Source of the DNA: Trema orientale
Taxonomy: Eukaryota > Streptophyta > Magnoliopsida > Rosales > Cannabaceae
Length of the DNA stretch: 64,000 bases
NCBI GenBank assembly: GCA_002914845.1
Contig: JXTC01000052.1
Coordinates: 355,201-419,200, forward strand
Reading direction: 5' to 3'
The notes beneath the pieces were generated by a model. That model made no database searches. It worked only from the letters and a program-made list of their open reading frames with translations, and was not told the DNA's origin. Shown here one piece after another: positions 35,399 to 48,987 of this stretch (within the stretch, counting starts at the first letter, position 1; the number at the start of each line of letters is the position of its first letter). The translations under genes and the position numbers were made by a program.

Positions 35399-37969
35399 TC
35401 AAAACTTGTCCACACCTACACCATCTCTTAGAACTTCATAAGCCTCTCTGCTCCTGCTTTTCTTCATCCCAGCTGTAAAATGGACCTTTGATCTATCGGA
35501 TGAGATCGAGGTGACTTTTACCCATATCATCACCTTAGTCTTCACACCTTCTACGTCAGCTAGCTTACCTTTCTCCAGAAATCCAGTTACTGTAGTAGTA
35601 AAACGCAAAACGGATGAATCCTTGTAGCCAACTTCGCAGACTGCAGGTATATAGACAATAAGCTTTCCAGTCTCCTCATTGAACTCGTAGTTAGTAGCAT
35701 CACGGGGGAAAATTCCCACAGGCAGGTCATACTCCTTCAGGAGCTCAGGCAACGGCTTTTGCATTTTTCCTGTAAAAAGCAACAGTTTTATTAAGTGAGA
35801 AATCCATAACATCTTTTGCACCCTAGAAGGATGTTATTCAAAATACTAGTAGCATATGCCCTTCTAGAACTAGCTCATATAACATCTTCCAATTAATGTC
35901 GGAAACGAGCCTCATGACAAGAGTTGACTGCCGTCCATAGCAACAAATTCGTCCAACGAACCTGATGGGGCTATTTCACCATATACATTCTACCTTCCTA
36001 GCCTTGCATTTATAACCAATCAGCTCTCAGTGCTGCTAGAAAGACCTGCTAATGCATTTCACTATCAATGCACCCAAATGCGCAAGGTACGACTGGGTAT
36101 TTTATAATGGTGTTGCAAGGAGATATAGCTATTTTATTTGATAGCCTTTTAGTTTAAGTTACTTGTTAAATTTACTAGAATCCTAGTTGCTGTCTATCTA
36201 TAAAAAGGCTTTGATAAATTAAACATTTCATTGAATTTCCTTTTGCTTGGCCCTTCTTCCTCATCCTTCTCCACTCTTTTCTCCTGCCTCTCCCTCCCTA
36301 GTTCCTCGATTCTTCCATCATTCTCTATCTATGTTCTTTCTGTGTCTTCCTTTCTATTCTACCTTATTTCTTGGAAGCATCTTGGATCAGAATGCTTTCC
36401 TCAAGGTTCCAAAATATATTGTAATTTCAAAGCTGTGCAATTTCATAAGAAAAATACACATCATGGAGCAAGAAAACAAGAAAAAAGTGGAAGGACAATC
36501 CTCATATTCACACCCTAACATTGCATATTTCACAAACCGCATAAGTTATTCATATAATTAGCACATTCGACACGAAATGCAATAAAGTAAAAAGAGAGAA
36601 ATGGAGGTTAACTAACCTTTAAGTTTATTAACCAACCATTTGGTTCCTCCTTCGATACTGGATGACAAGGACTGGTCATTGAGGGAAAAGAGTCAACTAT
36701 AATAACTAAAATAACCCGAGCAACAACAGAATGCAAAGGTAGGAGAGAGTTGAATAGAGGTATGCTCAGTGGCTCACAGATACACAAACAACTTGTGAGA
36801 GGATATCAGTCATTAGTACCTAAACTAAACGTAACTATAGGTTACTTGATATACTGGATAATCTTTTCAAATAATAAGCCCATATATATATATATATGTA
36901 TGTATATGTGCTGACATAACAAACTGATTTATAAAGCTCAACAACACCATAAAGTCCCAAAAAGTCCCAAGCTGCACTATGTGTTAATGATAAGCAGAGA
37001 GTACATCACATAATATACTTGTTGACCCAATTGAAAAATAAAGACAAATGGTTTGACTAGATTGATGAAAGCTTCTACTTCTTCCTCTTCCATGTTTGAT
37101 GGATTTAATTCCTACAATGTTCACTGTCATCTTAATATCAATTTCACGTTTAACAAGCGCAAATGCCAATTTATTAGCTACATAAACCATTAATTGCCGA
37201 TCTATGGAAGAAGAAAAAAGAAATTGAGAGGAATTGGGCAAAATGACAATACGAGAAATGGTAAATCATGCCCAAAACTTTTATTTGCAAAATGACTTGA
37301 GCGACCATCATGGTCTCAAATGGAAGATGATCATTTTGCTAATAAAAATTTTTCATATTCCCATTTTGCCAAAGGACTCGATCTTTGAAACAAGGCAAAT
37401 GAACTCATACACTTCAGTGTAGATAACTGACAACCCATCTGTTTTTCTTGCCCGCTAATGTCATCAATTTGCTATTAGCATTGTTATTCTTTGACAATGC
37501 AATACGACCGCAATAGTAAATACAGATGATAACAATAACCCCAAAACACTCTGCAATTTGTCTTAATCCTATCACTATAGAGTCGAAAAACAAATTTTGA
37601 ATACTCTGAAATCCCTAATTTGTTCAATTCATAGTAGTTTAATGGAATTTGTCTGAAAAATCGCCCAATTCCAATCAATAACCCTAATTTCACATCCCTA
37701 AGATCAAATTTCCTAAACTGAAATCATCAAAAGCACGAACCCTAATTTTAATGAACGAACAACTAATACATTAAAGAAATACAGATTTATGGATTAAATC
37801 AAGACCGAAATATAAAGATCTATACCAATAATTATATATATATAATACAAAAGCAAGCTTAAAATCGATAGATGAGAATTACGTTAATATCATCACCGAC
37901 TGAATTGATCTCCTTGTTGGCCTTCTGGCTGAACCAGTACGAACCGACCTTGTTCAGTATCTGATCCAT
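35399..37969 (-). CDS. DUF538 family protein
   Basis: Three exons on the minus strand: 37969-37883, 36671-36617 and 35769-35399 (stop TGA at 35401-35399), giving 170 residues, all GT-AG and in frame. The N terminus MDQILNKVGSYWFSQKANKEINSVGDDIN and the segment SSSIEGGTKWLVNKLKGKMQ lead into the DUF538 domain (about residues 55-160). That domain has the conserved LLKEYDLPVGIFPRDATNYE, PAVCEVGYKDSSVLRF, VTGFLEKGKL and KTKVMIWVKVTSI. It ends MKKSRSREAYEVLRDGVGVDKF. The family is plant-specific; members of this short intracellular type have been linked to stress responses, but no biochemical activity is established. No signal peptide is seen, unlike longer secreted DUF538 proteins. Intron 1 (1.2 kb) and intron 2 (0.85 kb) hold no recognisable element. 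Confidence 0.93.
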
Positions 37970-40900
37970 ATTCGTCTTTCTCTTTCTCTCTCTAAACAGA
38001 TCGAAGAAGATATGATCTTCTTGGACGAAGAATGTAGGAGAGAGAAAGCTCTATGGTTCTTCGCCGCGATTTCGATGCGGATTTCCCTTCTTTCCTTCTT
38101 GTTTTAAAAAATAAATAAAATAATTATTATTTAAATATTATTCAGCTAGACCGCTGTTTTACATTGTAAAATTTGACCCGAGTTCTTTTGCCACGTTATT
38201 TTCCAGACTGACCTTGTAATTATTTCAATTTTTCATTTTTGCCCACAGCCTAATTTTCTTTTTCTTTTAAAAAAATATTTATTTTCTTCATATTCTAAGA
38301 TTTAAATTTTTCTGTGCTTTTTTTTTTCCTGTGGCAATGTTGTTGTTGTTGTTTTTTTTTTTTTTTTTTTTAGTGGAGGCAATGTTGTTGTTATTTATTT
38401 GAGATTATTATAAAATATCCTTTGGATTTAGGTGGAATACTCAAAATAAATAAACTATCTAATTTGGTCAAAACTAAAAATAGATATACAAAATCATCTT
38501 ACTCTAAATTATCACCTATAAAATAAATAACAACAAAATCATCTTACTCTAAATCTATACCTAAAAAAGCGCTAATTGAAAAAATAAAAATAGATATACA
38601 TAAAGAAGAAAACTCTTGCACATTCCTTTTTTCTTTCTGTTAGTTAACTAATGGTGTTTGAATAATACATTCAGATGAATTCTATGGCATATATGTGAAT
38701 CTTCTATGAACTACTAAACTTTGATTAGTTCTCATTAATATATATATATATATTCTCTTTAAGTTTTGATTTTTATTAACCCTTAGAATAGTGTACTAAA
38801 TTAGTTGTTGTCTACAAAGAATGACAACGGAATGAATCGGAGATGATTTTTGAATTACCATCCTCATCCTCAAAAACCAATTACAATACTATGCCCACCA
38901 TATTAACCATTATATTATATTATATGTGGAAACGATACAAATATTAAGCAACAGATAATTAAGAAAGTCACGATCATCTGTTGACAAAATAAGAAAATTT
39001 AAAATAAAAATACTAATAAATATAATTATTTTTCCATAAAATTGACATAACAACAATTATAACAACATATTAAATAGTTTTCAAACCTCAAATTCAAATA
39101 TATAAATACACATAAAGCTCTAAAGTCATTCATTTTTTTAAAGATATATGAATATGACTGTTGTAAAATTAAGTATATTTTTTATAATTTATTATAAGAG
39201 TATATATATGGGCGGATTATGCTAATACTGTACTTGTACCATACTCATATATTTGCAGTGTAATTATTCCTCACATTGATCTCTTTTTCCGTTTAAACGG
39301 CTTTTCTTCCTTCTTTCGAATCGGATAACCATAAATACCTATAACATTGGGTGTATCCGTATTGTCTATCACATAATAGCTAATTCACTAAAGTGAACAA
39401 CCAAAATAGAGAGATAATATTAGCATTCTCTTGTTTTTTTTTTTATTATTTTTTTAACCGAGCATTCTCTTGCTTTCAAGGCTTCAACTATATTTCATTT
39501 GTCCATTCCTACTTGCGATTTATTAACCCATGGTATTTGCTAAAAGAGCTTTCGTATCTTCAAAAAAAGTGCTACATCTAGTTAGATATGCAAGTATGCG
39601 GTGTGGGATGGTCATGCGATCAAATTTTATTTTAAAGAAAATTAAGGATTTTATAGCAAAATAATCAAATTTTACACACTTTTTAAATATTGTATCAAAA
39701 CAACCAATATATCAGTACAAATATCAAATATAAGATATAATGTACCTGATATGAAAGTTGATATATTCAATACATAAACTAAAAATAGCATATAAGTAGA
39801 TATATTTATAAAAATATATATACTCGGTCATTAAGTTATAAAAAACGAAAAATAGATATTTATTAAAACAAAGTGAAAGAAAAGGGATACACACTCTATT
39901 TTCTGTTTTCTGTCATATACGCGGTTTGAAAAAATCCCAACCACAGTTGGTAAAGAAATACCCCAATATGCACTGTGAAAATGTTTAGGACTTCCACTAA
40001 TAAGTCAAAAGACACTAGTCATTTTCTTATGATACTCGTGGATAGAAGATTGATCAGTCCATTTGTAATTACGAGCATGTTTAGGATAGTATCTAAAGAT
40101 TGTTTTTAGGGCTAAAAAATCATTTTCAGAAGTGTTTGCTTCTAAAATCAGATTTTATTGTCTAACTTGTCATTATATGCAAATCTCCTAAAACATTTTT
40201 TAAATAAATAATACTGTAAATTCGCTCATTGTTTTATCACGTTTTTTCTTTTTAAGAAAAAAAGAAAAACACAACAATATGATATACAATAATCATATTT
40301 TGGTGTCATAATGTCTATGATTTTCATTTAAACGGTACATTGAAGTCACTTTTTATTCGAACCAATAATTCCATACTAAGTTAAGAAATTTGGTAAATAG
40401 TGAATAATAAAAATAGAAAAATAGTACAAATGCATGTCGAAATCCTAATTTAAAAAATATTAACATTTTTATTCCTATGGTAATTTATATCTCACAACAC
40501 ATTAAATTATAATTTACCAAATACTAAAAATACATTTTGTATATATATATATATATATACTAAAATTATTTCTGCTCAAAAACAGCTGCAATAAAGTTAT
40601 AACACAATTATAACAAATACATCAACACCAAATTGGCCCTGAAAAATTATTAGAATTAGGTTCTTTAGTGTGTCACTTAATTCGATAATGATGGTAATTG
40701 AGTTTCTAAAAATTAGTAAAAGAATAATGCATGCTAGGTTTGAAAATGATTAAACGACATTCGCCAATTGCATCATATTTCACCACAAGCATATAACTTG
40801 GATAATAAAAGATAATGCCCATAACGACATTTGCTAACAATAAAAAATGCAACAATCACTTATCAATATTTGTTTTTCTTAAGATATTGATTCTCCCGTT

Positions 40901-41026
40901 AATCAAGTGAGTGGCCCGGTCACACATTCGCACTTGTACAATTTACTAATTCATTAACTGTGAATGTTGACTACTTTTACTTTTTTGTTCAAGGGAAAAA
41001 TTTGATAATAAGCTATCGGACCTTGA
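37970..41026. other. Gene-free AT-rich region
   Basis: The 5' flank of the minus-strand DUF538 gene (a CT/GA-rich leader at 37975-38060), then about 3 kb without a recognisable gene. The segment 40070-40640 begins and ends with MITE-like wording (ATGTTTAGGATAG; CCAAATTGGCCC), but clear inverted repeats were not confirmed. T-runs lie at 38321 and 38350. Confidence 0.4.
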
Positions 41027-41780
41027 GCCAGTTTGATAGAACTGTAGATTTTAAGGAAAACACTTTTAGTTGGGCTGAAGGAAAAATCCGTTGTAGTATA
41101 AAGTAGTAGATTGTTTGGTAAACTATAATTTTAAAGTGATATGACTTGAAAAAACTGTATTAAAGTGTTTGCTAAACTGTATAACTGAATTGTTGTGCAA
41201 ATATAAAATGACCAAAATAAACATTATTATATAATTATGCATATTTATAGAAAGAGCTTATTAATATTTTTTATAATTATGCATATTTGTACATATTAAA
41301 GATATTAATACTTTTTAAAAAAAAAAATTAGTATGAAAATAAACTCAATTAAATTAGTTACTCAATTTATTTTATTTTATTTTACTTTATTTTTATTTGA
41401 ATTTAAAATTTCAACAAAGAATCAATTTGGTTACTTCAAAACAATTAATGTGAAGAGTATTTTAGTTAATTATGATTTAAATATATTAATAATTTTTAAA
41501 AAAAAATTGATATGAAAATAAATTTAATTAAATGTGTGACATTTTTATTTTTTAGTTATGGTGTTTTAGCCATTATGATTTATTTATTAAAAGATAGTGT
41601 AGATTCCTGCATAATCCAAAAGCCAAAGCTACCTTAGGCCAGCTTTGGTTTTTGGTTGTAGCTTTGTCAAAAATTATTAAATAATCTGATTTTCAGGTTT
41701 TTACCAAACACTTTTTGACTCACAGATTATTCGAAAAGTATTTTTAGCTTGTTAAGAAGGTAAATCAAACTGACCCTTTG
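41027..41780. mobile_element. Possible hAT-type MITE
   Basis: The left end contains GAGCCAGTTTGAT; the reverse complement of the right end is GGGTCAGTTTGATT. Internal wording (GTTTGGTAAACTAT; CCAAACACTTTTTGAC) is typical of plant hAT-like MITEs. Two diverged direct repeats around 41290 and 41460 (TTAGTATGAAAATAAACTCAATTAAAT type) lie inside. No target duplication was read. Confidence 0.4.
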
Positions 41781-42426
41781 CCAACTATAAATAGAATCTC
41801 ACATATAATGTGATCATTTATAGAAACATTTAAAATTGGATTTTTTTATTTTTTATTTTTTTCTTGAAACATCATAATTGTATTTGAAAGTAACTCGGTG
41901 GTTATCTCCCATCAATTTTTTCCTCTTCCTCATAAATATAATACTTGTTCTTTTTTTCTCAAAAATACTTCCTCATATATATGTATGTAACTCATGTAAC
42001 GTTATATCCATGATATTTTAAGTTAGGACAAAAAAATTTGAAATAAAAAGCCAATAAATAAATAAGACAAAGAATTGCCCTTTCCCTCACATTAAAGGTC
42101 AGTGGCCATTGATGTATCGGAGAGAAATGTGGGAAGAAAAAGCTAGCTAGCAGAGCCCCAGGTTTGAATTATATCAATACTAAATAAAAACAATATTGGT
42201 TATGTTTTTGATGCGAAAAACAAGGCTTATGTTGCTCTCAGAATACCAGGGAATCTTGCATCACGTTTGAAGAAAATTCGCAAGTTCTGATTTAAGTTTT
42301 CCTAGAATAGCTATACAACCAGAGAATAAAGTCTCTAAGTGCTACTAATCTAGACAAAGAGGGATAATATTGCACTAGTACTAGCTAGCAGTAATGAGTC
42401 ATATGATTATATCTATATATATATAT
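41781..42426. other. Intergenic region, no gene recognised
   Basis: AT-rich; nothing beyond low-complexity tracts is seen. Confidence 0.4.
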
Positions 42427-42674
42427 GGTTGCCAATCCGGTAGATATTTTTTTTTAACTTATGTGTAGGTATTTTTTTTAGCCGTTGGATCATCATCTAA
42501 TAGTGATCCAACGGCTATAATGATGTGCATGAAAAGACATGTATTATTAATGTTATTTCTCTCTTACTTTTTAATATAAAAAAATGTGCAAAAAAAATTT
42601 TCATTAGCCAAATTAATACCTATGCCTAGGTAAAAAAAAAAAAAAAAAAATACCTACTGAATTAGATTGGATAT
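42427..42674 (+). mobile_element. Mutator-like MITE, family A copy 2
   Basis: The left end GGTTGCCAATCCGGTAG and T tract pair with the right end, whose reverse complement is CCAATCTAATTCAGTAGGTA plus a T tract. The internal segment AGCCGTTGGATCATCATCTAATAGTGATCCAACGGCT is itself a palindrome-like hairpin and matches the copies at 11800 and 56757. The flanks are TA-rich, so the target duplication cannot be read unambiguously. Confidence 0.7.
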
Positions 42675-45600
42675 ATAAATATCTCATTTCCATACATCTA
42701 TAATATTTGCCGCTTCTCGTCATCAAGCTATAATGCACTTCGTGTATATATTGGGAAAGAGCATATATAACCGCCAATATAAAAATCAAATTACACATAA
42801 TCTAGCTCTAAGATATGTTTATATATATATATATATTTAGTAACGTACATTAATCAACCAAACCATTGTCTTTTATTTAAAAATAGATTGCGGATGCACA
42901 TAAAATCACTAGAATACAATTCAGATTTATATGTGTATTTTCTTGGCAGATCGGGGACTGTACATTTAGAAAACCGTATTCATTACTGGATTTATTGTAC
43001 CATTATATCTTCTAAATATTTGTTGTTAAATGGTAACCATTAATTACTAATTATTTTTGAATTAGTTTAAGAGATGTTTTTGTAGGAAAACAAATTATTG
43101 TGAAGGTTTTAGGGTCCAAAATCAATTTTAAATGGCCCCTCAGTAGTGTCTTCTTCCCATTTGAATTTCCACCATGGCTCACTCTTTGCACATGTTTCGA
43201 AACCCCCCACCTCCATTTTCTTTTCTTAAAAAAATAATTTTTAATGGTAGACATCAATAATAATAAAGAATAAAAATACGTATTATATATGTAATTATAA
43301 AGCCAGCCAATTATCATAAACTAGTTCATTATCTTTTCGGCTGTGGCCATAGCCTATACATGCATGCATGCACACTCGTATATATATTTAAAATCTTATT
43401 TGCACTTAAAATATTGTCATATTTTTGTGTCTGTGTGTATAAATTTAATTACATCTTGTCGAGTAAATTTATTCCATTGAACAATTTGGAACACATATTA
43501 TTAATTAAAAGAAAATTTTCTTATTTTTGTATTAAATTATTATTTTCCCCGAATAAGTGCACACAATACACTTCAGCTTCTGAAAATGAGAGCATAACTA
43601 TAATCAGCTCAACCTGATCTGGCTCAACTACTGATATACAAAGTATCTTGTGTAATGTGTCTTTTTCTATATATCCTGCAAAGTCCATAAACTATAAAAG
43701 AATAGGATTTAAAAAAATATATAAATAAAAAAAAAACCTCGATTATTTTCTGAAAGGAAAATTAAAATGATATTATTAACTTAATAATGAGACAGTCACA
43801 TAACACATCACCACGTTTTCTATATTAGTTTGTTAAAACTTCTTCGATTAGGTTTTTCAATAGGTGTTTTTTTATTCTAGGATTCAATTTTTCGCGCTTT
43901 CATTCAATATTTTCACTTCATTGTTGTCACTTTTAATTGTGTCACTACTCACTAGTGTAATTCCTTTTCTATCCAATAATTAAATTCATGGAAAACGCCC
44001 ATTTGTTAATAATTTATCAATGATCTATGCTTCATTATGATCACATTATTAAGCATTTATCCTTCATTATTCAAGTCACTATTTATTAAGAAAATTATAC
44101 GTACGGAACCCATATGGCATAGGATAAATTGAAAATATTTTTTACATATATAGTTAAGCTTACAAAGAATTTACTTTGGTTGCAAGAAAATCTGGTAGTA
44201 ACTATACTGCCTTTTTTTTGTGTGTGTGTAGATAATGGTCCTAGATCCCAGGTTTGAATCCCTCGCATTCAAGGTATATATTAAAAAAAAATTTAAAAAA
44301 AACTTTACAAGGAAATAACGAGAAAGAAGCTCACTCTATTGAAATGTATGTTGTACAACAATGGTGATTCATATGAGTTCCCTTATTTTCGGTCGATTTC
44401 GTGAGGATACTAGTGCGTAAATTTCTTCCGATGATTTTAATCACTTTATTGAAAATGTCTCCTTTGAACCCAAAAGCCCTTTAATGGTTATTGTAATACC
44501 TTTTCTATTGTTAATGAAAGTACTATTCCTAAAAAAACAAAAGAAGCTATAGATATGTAATGGGGTTTTGTTAAAGTACAAGAACGTTGTATTCGTCTTT
44601 GTTAGAGGATCACAACGATTATGCACACGTCTTAATTAAATGCCAAGTAGAGTGGGAGAGTTATAAGCTAGTGGCAAGCCCTAAACATTAAAATTTTCGA
44701 ACAGAAGTTATTATTAGAAGGTAAATAACATGTCGAAATTCGAATTTTCAATCTTAGTTTTTTTTTTTTTTTAATACCGCCCCCACCACAAAACAAAAAT
44801 TAAAAAGAAAAAAAAAAGGGAAAAGAAACTAGTGGACGAAAGTTAATTTATAGTAGGTCGTATTTGAATAAGGGATCTTTAAATGGAACCAAGTTGGACA
44901 TGATCAATAAGGTCGTGCATGGGGATCTTGAGGGGCTCCATCATTGTCAATTTCATCCAAAAACACACCAAAAATATGCCCACATTTAGTCTCTGCCAAA
45001 GCCTCAGGTTCGAGTACTATAAGTAGGGCCCCATAACCAGACACCAACTTGCATATCTATTTTACACACTGCTGCATATATCATGTGCTAAAGGGGGTCC
45101 AAGTTTTGGCTCCGACTACTTGGACAAAAGACTTCTCACGTTAAAGCAAACATAATTTTTTTAAAAAAATTATATATGTAAAAGAAAAATGTGAGAAAAA
45201 TTAGTTTATATATATATCTACACAAACAACCTATTATGCAAGGCACATAGAAAAGTAAACGCTAGCTGCCGAAAAATGAAAAATATTCGTACGTACTAAT
45301 AAAACTAGAGACTATTTGTCAACACTCTTTTTGAGTCTTCTAAAATTTTTGTCTCTTCCATCGTATTAACCTCAATTAGCATAAACATAAGGTGGGATTC
45401 GATTTAATGGTTGTCACGAGGTCAATAGACTCAAAATTGAGCATACATACATTCGCAATATTGATCATCTTATTATTTTCTACTTTAGCAAGTTGATCGT
45501 CTATTTGGGAATCGACTCCACGGGAGTAGTTAAGTCCATTGACAGTTTAATTACTTGCTACTTGTTTAATGCTTTGTCACGAAAAGAGAGGGTACCAAAT

Positions 45601-46602
45601 TAGCTTCGATTCCATTTTGGTGTAATAATAAAAATCACAATTACTTATTAAAATAATGTTACATGTTTGTGGGCATGGAAAGTGAGGCTGCGAAAGTGAT
45701 TAATAAAAATACAAACGACTTACATGTGACTGATGAGCTAGGAACCTAGAACGTTGAACAGTTCAATTTTCAACCCTAGCTATAACGAAGAATGTTGAAT
45801 AGTAAACTTATCCAACTACATAGTTTTATGTTTAACCATTAATTTAGTATATCTGAATAGTAAGGATGACTTTGCGATGCCCTCAAAACTTTTGTCACGG
45901 TTGTATGGTGCTTTTCACTACTGACCAGTCAAATAAATGTAAAATTGTTGAGAAAAAGCATACATAATTACACACTAATTAATGTCATAATGAATATATA
46001 ATTAACGATAGCATGTATAGTTTATACTTAAAACAACGACAGTGCTTTCTCATAATACGGAGGATAACTATTCGAATTTATCCTCCCCAAGTCCTTAATA
46101 ATAATAATAAAAAGAATCCATCTAATAATAGCATGCGGTATAAAAGTTTTAACGGTCGTATAATGAGGTCACAACAGAAAAATTATTCTTTTTTTTTTTT
46201 TCACTCTACCATAGTATTTCCCCATTTAAAAATAAACACATTTATACGTATTAAACACATACGTCTATCGATTGGGAGTATATTTTTTCAGCATAAATCT
46301 ATGTTTTAGTTAGCCATAATATAATTTGATATAATCTAGACGGAAAAAAAATACTAATAAAAAGTGAGAGTCTCACAAATGAGTCTTATTTCCGAACTTA
46401 ACTTCTGATAATATTATCCCTTTGAAATGCTTGTTGCACCAACCGATGTATAGATGGCCAGTAACAAATCTAATGCCAGTGGCAAGGAGCAGTACCACAC
46501 CACTAGTAGTCAATTCAAGTCACGCTGGATGGTCATGCAGATTTGAGACACAGGTGATCATGCATGCGTGATTTGTATGGATGCTAAAATAATTAGATTA
46601 AA
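42675..46602. other. Gene-free AT-rich region
   Basis: Nearly 4 kb without a supported gene. A tRNA-like box B word, GGTTTGAATCC, lies near 44252 with no cloverleaf around it. A TATA-like CTATAAGTAG near 45018 is followed by no recognisable coding sequence; a short non-coding transcript cannot be excluded. Poly(T) and poly(A) runs lie at 44757-44773 and 44801-44818. Confidence 0.4.
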
Positions 46603-46765
46603 GGGGATGACTACGGTAGGGACGTCCCTACATAGGGTCATGCCTTAATTACCGTTAGATGAGAATCTGTGGAGAATAACGGGAATCTGTGAAGAATTTA
46701 TTTATATATAGATTCCCATCCAACGGTGAATAGACAGGGCGGGCGCTCCTACTGTAGACGCGCCC
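46603..46765. mobile_element. Short Mutator-type MITE
   Basis: A 163-bp hairpin element with a perfect 9-bp duplication, TAGATTAAA (46594-46602 and 46766-46774). The left end is GGGGATGACTACGGTAGG; the reverse complement of the right end is GGGCGCGTCTACAGTAGG. Inner partners ACCGTTAGATGAGAATCT and AGATTCCCATCCAACGGT extend the pairing. It has no coding capacity. Confidence 0.9.
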
Positions 46766-48153
46766 TAGATTAAAATGTTCTTACTACATTATATTGAGAC
46801 TTCCACAGTTGCAATTAACTTTTGCTTTTGGACAACATTTTGCAAAAAATAATAAATTAAAATTAAAATTTAATAATAATAAAGAAAGGGGATAAATATT
46901 AAAAGCTTAATCAAAATTATTTATTTAAGGACTAATCTGACATTCTGACTCAACAATTTTGATTTGATTTAAAATCAAACACTGAATTTAAGGGACTGAT
47001 TATAAATAGAGATAAAGTAGTTTAGAGAATATATACAAGTGAAATCTCTAGTTTTGCTTTTGCTTTTGTTTTTCTTTTTTTTCTTTTTTTTTTTATGGGG
47101 GAAGTACCGCCCTCATTTGTCATAAATGATGATCACTAATTTAATAAACTACATGCAGCATAATAGTATAATGTCGAACTTATGGACACATTTTAACTAA
47201 TTATTGAACAATAAAATCTTCATTACTACTAAGTTTTACCATAATTAAGAACTAACTTTGCTCCACTTTTTTTACCTCAGCAATTGAAGATTGGAAAAAT
47301 ACTGATATAAATTAAGAGGACCATATCACTTGGGAAGTGATTAATACATGTCTCATATATTATAAGCAAGGAGCATTAGACACACATATTGTTGTTGTGG
47401 TCACTGGTTTGTTTAATCATTTTAATAATCGAAATTTCAAAATCTTTTCCTTAAAAATACCTTTTTTTCTTTTAATACAAATTAGTAAGATGATTAATAA
47501 ATCTTAATGTTTCAAAAGACAACCGACACATTTGTTGTATTAAGACCGTCAATCATGATAGATCACACGATAAATCACATTATAAGACTTATAAATAGAT
47601 AAGATGTAATTGCAAAAACGTATAAAACGCGTGTGCGTATAGCAGAGCACATCCTTCAATTGGTAAGTAAATTAAGTTAATCTAGCATCAACAAAGCTAG
47701 CACATGAGCCACGAAAACAAGGAGAGGTGTTCAAAGTTTAAGATTTTTTTTTTTTTCCCCTTTCTTTTCCTCCTCTAAAAACTCATCTCACCGGCGATTT
47801 TAAGAAATTGATAATTTTTATTTTAATGCAAATTGACAAGAAGGGTCAACTTGTAATCTAGCATAATTAAATGCCAGGGGCATTTTAATAACTTTATCGG
47901 ACCAACTTGGTCCTAGTTTATCACCTCCCACATGAACTTTCATCAACTCTCTCTTTTTTTATTTTCATTTTTCATTATAAAACTATTATCAATTCTTTTA
48001 TTCTTTTTATTCAATTTCGCCAACCAATCTCTAATCTCTCTCTCTCTCTCTCTCTCTCTGCATAAATCCTCAAGCTCTAAAAAGCGCCTCTTGGAAGTTG
48101 GAAAGTGACTAACCCAACTCAACCCCCCCCCCCTTTTCTCTCTCTCTCCTCCC
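46766..48153. other. Upstream region of the PYL gene
   Basis: No gene is seen. From about 48000 the sequence becomes pyrimidine-rich, with a (TC)n tract at 48035-48059, a C-run at 48123-48133 and another CT stretch at 48138-48150. This is likely the core promoter and leader region of the PYL gene. Confidence 0.5.
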
Positions 48154-48163
48154 TTATATAAAA
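48154..48163 (+). promoter_or_regulatory. TATA box of the PYL gene
   Basis: TTATATAAAA follows the CT-rich tract about 150 bp before the start codon at 48310, which would give a 5' UTR of roughly 120 bases. Confidence 0.5.
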
Positions 48164-48309
48164 AAAAACCCAAACCCAGGCTTAAACCCTCCTCCATACT
48201 CAAACCACCCCGAAAAAAAAAAAAAAAAAAGGCCCTCGAACTAGATTGTAATTATTATTTTTAGTGATTATATTATTATTGGTTGTAGCCAAAATTGAGA
48301 TAAAAAAAA

Positions 48310-48987
48310 ATGCCAGTGAATCCGCCGAGGTCGGCTCTACTGGTTCACCGAATCAACACCGCCACCACCACCACCACCACCAACCCGGTCGCCATGCAAA
48401 CCCAGACCAAGGAGCTAAGCCTCGCCAAGAAGCGCTCGCCGGCCGCCGCGGCCCCGCTGCCAGACGCGGTGGCGCGTCACCACACGCACGAGGTTCGCGC
48501 GAACCAGTCATGCTCCGCCGTGATCCAGGAGATCGCCGCCCCCGTCTCCACCGTCTGGTCGGTCGTCCGGCGGTTCGACAACCCCCAGGCCTACAAGCAC
48601 TTCGTCAAGAGCTGCCACGTCATCGTCGGCGACGGCGACGTCGGGACCCTCCGCGAGGTCCAGGTCGTCTCCGGCCTCCCGGCGAACAACAGCACCGAGC
48701 GCCTCGAGATCCTCGACGACGAGCGCCACGTCATCAGCTTCAGCGTCGTCGGCGGCGAGCACCGGCTCTCCAACTACCGATCGGTGACGACCCTCCACCC
48801 CTCGCCGGCCGGCGCCGGGACCGTCGTGGTGGAGTCGTACGTCGTGGACGTGCCGCCGGAGAACACGAAGGAGGACACGTGTACATTTGTGGACACCATT
48901 GTCCGGTGCAACCTCCAGTCGCTCGCTCAGATCGCCGAGAATATCGCGAAACGAGCCCCCATTAACAAGTCCAACAGTATCTCATGA
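48310..48987 (+). CDS. PYL: PYR/PYL/RCAR abscisic acid receptor, PYL4-6 type
   Basis: An intronless frame of 225 residues (stop TGA at 48985-48987), as expected for the PYL4-6 subfamily. The START/Bet v1-like domain covers about residues 55-215. Functional elements are visible: Lys100 in HFVKSC, the equivalent of the PYR1 lysine that contacts the ABA carboxylate; the gate loop SGLPA (121-125); the STERLE segment with Glu130; the latch HRL (151-153); and the C-terminal helix [18 protein letters not shown]. On binding abscisic acid, such receptors close the gate and latch and inhibit clade A PP2C phosphatases, releasing SnRK2 kinases. They are soluble, cytosolic and nuclear. The N terminus (1-50) is low-complexity, with a run of six Thr and Ala-rich stretches. 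The coding region is strongly GC-rich compared with its flanks. The first in-frame ATG is used; Met29 is an alternative start. Confidence 0.95.
   Translation: MPVNPPRSALLVHRINTATTTTTTNPVAMQTQTKELSLAKKRSPAAAAPLPDAVARHHTHEVRANQSCSAVIQEIAAPVSTVWSVVRRFDNPQAYKHFVKSCHVIVGDGDVGTLREVQVVSGLPANNSTERLEILDDERHVISFSVVGGEHRLSNYRSVTTLHPSPAGAGTVVVESYVVDVPPENTKEDTCTFVDTIVRCNLQSLAQIAENIAKRAPINKSNSIS

Noticed and set aside
44215..44290. tRNA-like box B (GGTTTGAATCC), possible tRNA gene or SINE
   Set aside because: No box A at the right distance, no cloverleaf arms and no target duplication.
45010..45150. Possible miRNA or short non-coding transcript (CTATAAGTAG followed by a GTCCAAG..CTTGGAC stem)
   Set aside because: The stem is only 7 bp and matches no miRNA family I know.
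48508..48798. 96-codon minus-strand frame in the PYL gene
   Set aside because: Asp/Val/Ala-rich antisense shadow without domain or promoter.
48264..48965. 233-codon plus-strand frame overlapping the PYL gene
   Set aside because: Frame-shifted shadow of the GC-rich PYL coding region (Arg- and His-rich); it has no ATG at its 5' end.
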